Shown here: in pieces, positions 4,468 to 6,672 of the stretch
How positions within the stretch are numbered: the stretch's first letter is position 1
Layout of the letters: the number at the start of each line of letters is the position of its first letter
Assembly (NCBI GenBank): GCA_031178565.1
Contig: JAPSIU010000043.1
Coordinates: forward strand, 7,763-14,434
DNA from: Leucobacter sp.
GTDB lineage: Bacteria; Actinomycetota; Actinomycetes; Actinomycetales; Microbacteriaceae
Length of the DNA: 6,672 nucleotides
Reading direction: 5' to 3'
The notes under the pieces: model-generated
What the model was told of the DNA's origin: nothing
Databases searched by the model: none
The model's input: only the letters and a program-made list of their open reading frames with translations
Position numbers and translations under genes: made by a program

Positions 4468-6672
4468 CTAGGACTTGGCGAGGTTGTCGAGGTGACCCGC
4501 CTCGTTCTCCCGCGCGACCATGGCCGCGAGTCCCGGGCTGCCCGAGAGCTCGGGATCCCGCTCGAGCAGTCGCCCGGCGACCTCGCGGGCGTGAGCGATG
4601 AGCTCTCCGTGCTCCACGACGCGGAGCAGCCTGAGCGTGGAGCGCCCGCCCGACTGCGCCGTCCCGAGGATGTCCCCCTCGCGACGGAGCTCGAGGTCGA
4701 CCTCGGCGAGCGCGAATCCGTCGGAGGTACCCGCGATCGCGTCGATCCGCGCTCGGGCGACCGTGCCCTGCTCCGCCGTGGTCATGAGCAGGCACAGGCC
4801 GGCGTGCTCCCCTCGACCCACCCGCCCGCGGAGCTGGTGCAGTTGGGAGATCCCGAACCGATCGGCGTCCCGGACGATCATGATCGACGCGTTCGGCACG
4901 TTCACCCCGACCTCGATGACGGTCGTCGCGACGAGCACCTGGATCTCGCCGGCCGCGAATCCGCGCATCACGCGGTCCTTGTCGGCCGACGTCATGCTGC
5001 CGCTGAGCCCCTCGATGACGACGCCCGAGAACTCGGGGCGCGCTCGCAGCTCGACGACGGTGTCCTCGACGTTCGCGAGAGGTCTCGTCGCGGCCGCGTC
5101 TCCGGCCGCCGAGGTCGCCGGAGCGGCCTCGGCCTCCTCCGGCTCCGCCCCGGCCTCGACCTCTCCGGCCGAGATCGCCGGGCACACCACGTAGACCTGA
5201 CGCCCGGCGGCGATGTCCTCCGCGGCGCGCGCCCAGACGCGTGCCGCGCGCTTCGGCATCTCGAGCTCGGGCACCGTGAACGTCTCGATGCCCTGGCGCC
5301 CGGGCGGCAGCTCGCGGATGGTCGTCAGTTCGAGGTCGCCGAACGCCGTGAGCGCGACGGTGCGCGGGATCGGGGTCGCGGTCATCGCGAGCACGTGCGG
5401 CTGCGAGCCCTTGCGCCGCAGCGCCTCGCGCTGCTCGACGCCGAAGCGGTGCTGCTCATCCACCACGATGAGGCCCAGATCGTAGAAGGACACCCCCTCG
5501 CCGATCAGCGCGTGCGTGCCGACCGCGATCCGGGCGTTGCCGGAGGCGAGCGAGAGCAGGGCCCGTTTGCGCTCTGACGCGGGCATGCGGCCCGTGAGCA
5601 GCACCGGGGCGAGCTCGGCCGAGAGGTCGGGGCCGAGCGCCTCCGTGATCGAGCGGAAGTGCTGGGCTGCGAGCACCTCCGTCGGCGCGAGCAGCGCGCT
5701 CTGACCGCCGCTTCCGGCGACCTGGAGCATCGCCCGGAGCGCGACGAGCGTCTTGCCGGAGCCCACCTCGCCCTGCAGCAGCCGATGCATGGGGTGGGAC
5801 GCAGCGAGTTCCGCGGAGATCGTCTCGCCGGCTCGCCGCTGGTCCCCCGTGAGTTCGAAGGGCAGGGCCGCGTCGAAGCGCGCGAGCGGACCCTCGCCGA
5901 GGCTCTCGGGCCGGGGCGTGCTCGCCTCGAGACTCGTGCGACGCCGCCGGTCGAGGAGCGCCAGCTGCAGATCGAAGGCCTCGCGGAAGCGCAGGCTGGT
6001 CCGCGCGGCGCGCCAGTCGGCGTCGTTCCGGGGTCGATGCACGAGCTCGAGTGCGCGCCCGAGGTCCATGATCCCCTCGTCATCGCGGATCTCGCCCGGC
6101 AGCGGATCCTCCACTGGGCCCAGCGCGTCGAGCGCGAGCCCGATCGTCTTGGCGATCGTCCAGCTCGGCAGCTGCGCGGTCGCGGGATATATCGGCACGG
6201 GGGTCTCGGCCCACGCCTTGGCCGCGGCCTCGTCGAGCCGATCCGCGCCCGGCGCGTCCTCCCGGTTCTCGAAGAGCTCGTACTCCGGATGCTGCAGCTG
6301 CAGATTGCCCCGGTACTCGCTCACCTTGCCGGTGAAGATCCCGCGCCGTCCGGGCTTCAGGTCGTTGATCCGATACGGCTGGTTGAAGAAGGTGAGGGTG
6401 AGGGATCCCGTACCGTCCGTAATTCTCGCTTCCAGGATCTTGCCCCGCCGGCGCTGCATGGTGCGCTCGCGCACGTCGAGCACCTGGGCGACGACCGTGA
6501 TCTGCTCCCCCGGGGGGAGCCCGCTGAGCGGGGTGAGTTCTCCCCGGCGCGAATAGCGGCGCGGGAAGTGGAGCAGCAGTTCGCCCACCGTGCGCACGTC
6601 GAAGGCCCGGGCGAGTGGCTTCGCGGTACGCGCGCCCACAACGCCGTCGAGACTGGTGTCGAGGCCGACCTG
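4468..6672 (-). CDS. recG: ATP-dependent DNA helicase RecG, N-terminus outside window
   Basis: RecG reverses stalled replication forks and migrates branched DNA during repair and recombination. The reading frame stays open to the window edge: codons for LDTSLDGV precede the GTG at 6639 and fit the family N-terminus, so that GTG is probably internal and only a few codons are missing. Numbering from that GTG: the wedge/OB domain is at about 45-120 (TFFNQPYRINDLKPG at 83-97), Walker A GEVGSGKT at 290-297, the DEQH box at 394-397 and TATPIPRT at 420-427. Motif V lies in ATTVIEVGVNVPNAS (571-585) and motif VI QLRGRVGRG at 602-610. The C-terminal TRG-type segment is DLELRREGDILGTAQSGG (648-665). 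An Ala/Glu-rich insert lies at about 490-523, and the usual LHGRM stretch reads LSGSM (545-549). At least 734 residues are visible, a normal length. The stop is TAG at 4468; all helicase motifs are intact. Confidence 0.97.
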   Translation of the reverse strand, partial: QVGLDTSLDGVVGARTAKPLARAFDVRTVGELLLHFPRRYSRRGELTPLSGLPPGEQITVVAQVLDVRERTMQRRRGKILEARITDGTGSLTLTFFNQPYRINDLKPGRRGIFTGKVSEYRGNLQLQHPEYELFENREDAPGADRLDEAAAKAWAETPVPIYPATAQLPSWTIAKTIGLALDALGPVEDPLPGEIRDDEGIMDLGRALELVHRPRNDADWRAARTSLRFREAFDLQLALLDRRRRTSLEASTPRPESLGEGPLARFDAALPFELTGDQRRAGETISAELAASHPMHRLLQGEVGSGKTLVALRAMLQVAGSGGQSALLAPTEVLAAQHFRSITEALGPDLSAELAPVLLTGRMPASERKRALLSLASGNARIAVGTHALIGEGVSFYDLGLIVVDEQHRFGVEQREALRRKGSQPHVLAMTATPIPRTVALTAFGDLELTTIRELPPGRQGIETFTVPELEMPKRAARVWARAAEDIAAGRQVYVVCPAISAGEVEAGAEPEEAEAAPATSAAGDAAATRPLANVEDTVVELRARPEFSGVVIEGLSGSMTSADKDRVMRGFAAGEIQVLVATTVIEVGVNVPNASIMIVRDADRFGISQLHQLRGRVGRGEHAGLCLLMTTAEQGTVARARIDAIAGTSDGFALAEVDLELRREGDILGTAQSGGRSTLRLLRVVEHGELIAHAREVAGRLLERDPELSGSPGLAAMVARENEAGHLDNLAKS

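Noticed and set aside
4492..5577. Plus-strand open frame (361 codons) opposite recG
   Set aside because: It is a shadow of RecG coding DNA, with Arg/Asp/Leu-rich composition and no motif; RecG motifs occupy the other strand throughout.

Overview
The window is a compact, very GC-rich (visibly about two-thirds G+C) bacterial chromosome segment in which every convincing gene lies on the minus strand. Codon third positions are strongly G/C, GTG starts occur, and the protein sequences (notably the CoaD N-terminus and the RecG helicase motifs) look like Actinomycetota, most probably Microbacteriaceae (Leucobacter/Microbacterium-like). The family placement is inferred from protein style, not from a search.

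Layout in the direction of transcription (high to low coordinates): (1) recG, the ATP-dependent branch-migration helicase, running in from beyond the right edge and ending at 4468; (2) a 159-bp intergenic region (4309-4467) holding a GGATCGGG-type direct repeat, a 7-2-7 inverted repeat, a perfect 14-bp palindrome, a possible -10 element and a good Shine-Dalgarno; (3) a four-gene set with short gaps: ABC-2 type ATPase (4308-3397), its membrane permease (3324-2338), a NarL-class sensor histidine kinase (2308-890) and its LuxR/NarL-type response regulator (893-165), the last two overlapping by 4 bp; (4) the first 43 codons of coaD (phosphopantetheine adenylyltransferase), starting only 34 nt after the response regulator stop and cut by the left edge.

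Functional reading: the four central genes form a transporter plus two-component module. A membrane-embedded kinase with an HisKA_3 core phosphorylates Asp76 of the regulator. The regulator probably controls the promoter in front of the ATPase gene, giving an autoregulated export or envelope-stress operon. Transport substrate and stimulus cannot be read from the sequence. The module sits between recG and coaD, two housekeeping genes that in many actinobacteria are separated only by rsmD; no rsmD is present here.

I see no RNA genes, transposases, CRISPR, phage or toxin genes, and no evidence of a new type of system. The most distinctive points are the promoter architecture in 4309-4467 and an in-frame 18-bp duplication inside the response regulator receiver domain.
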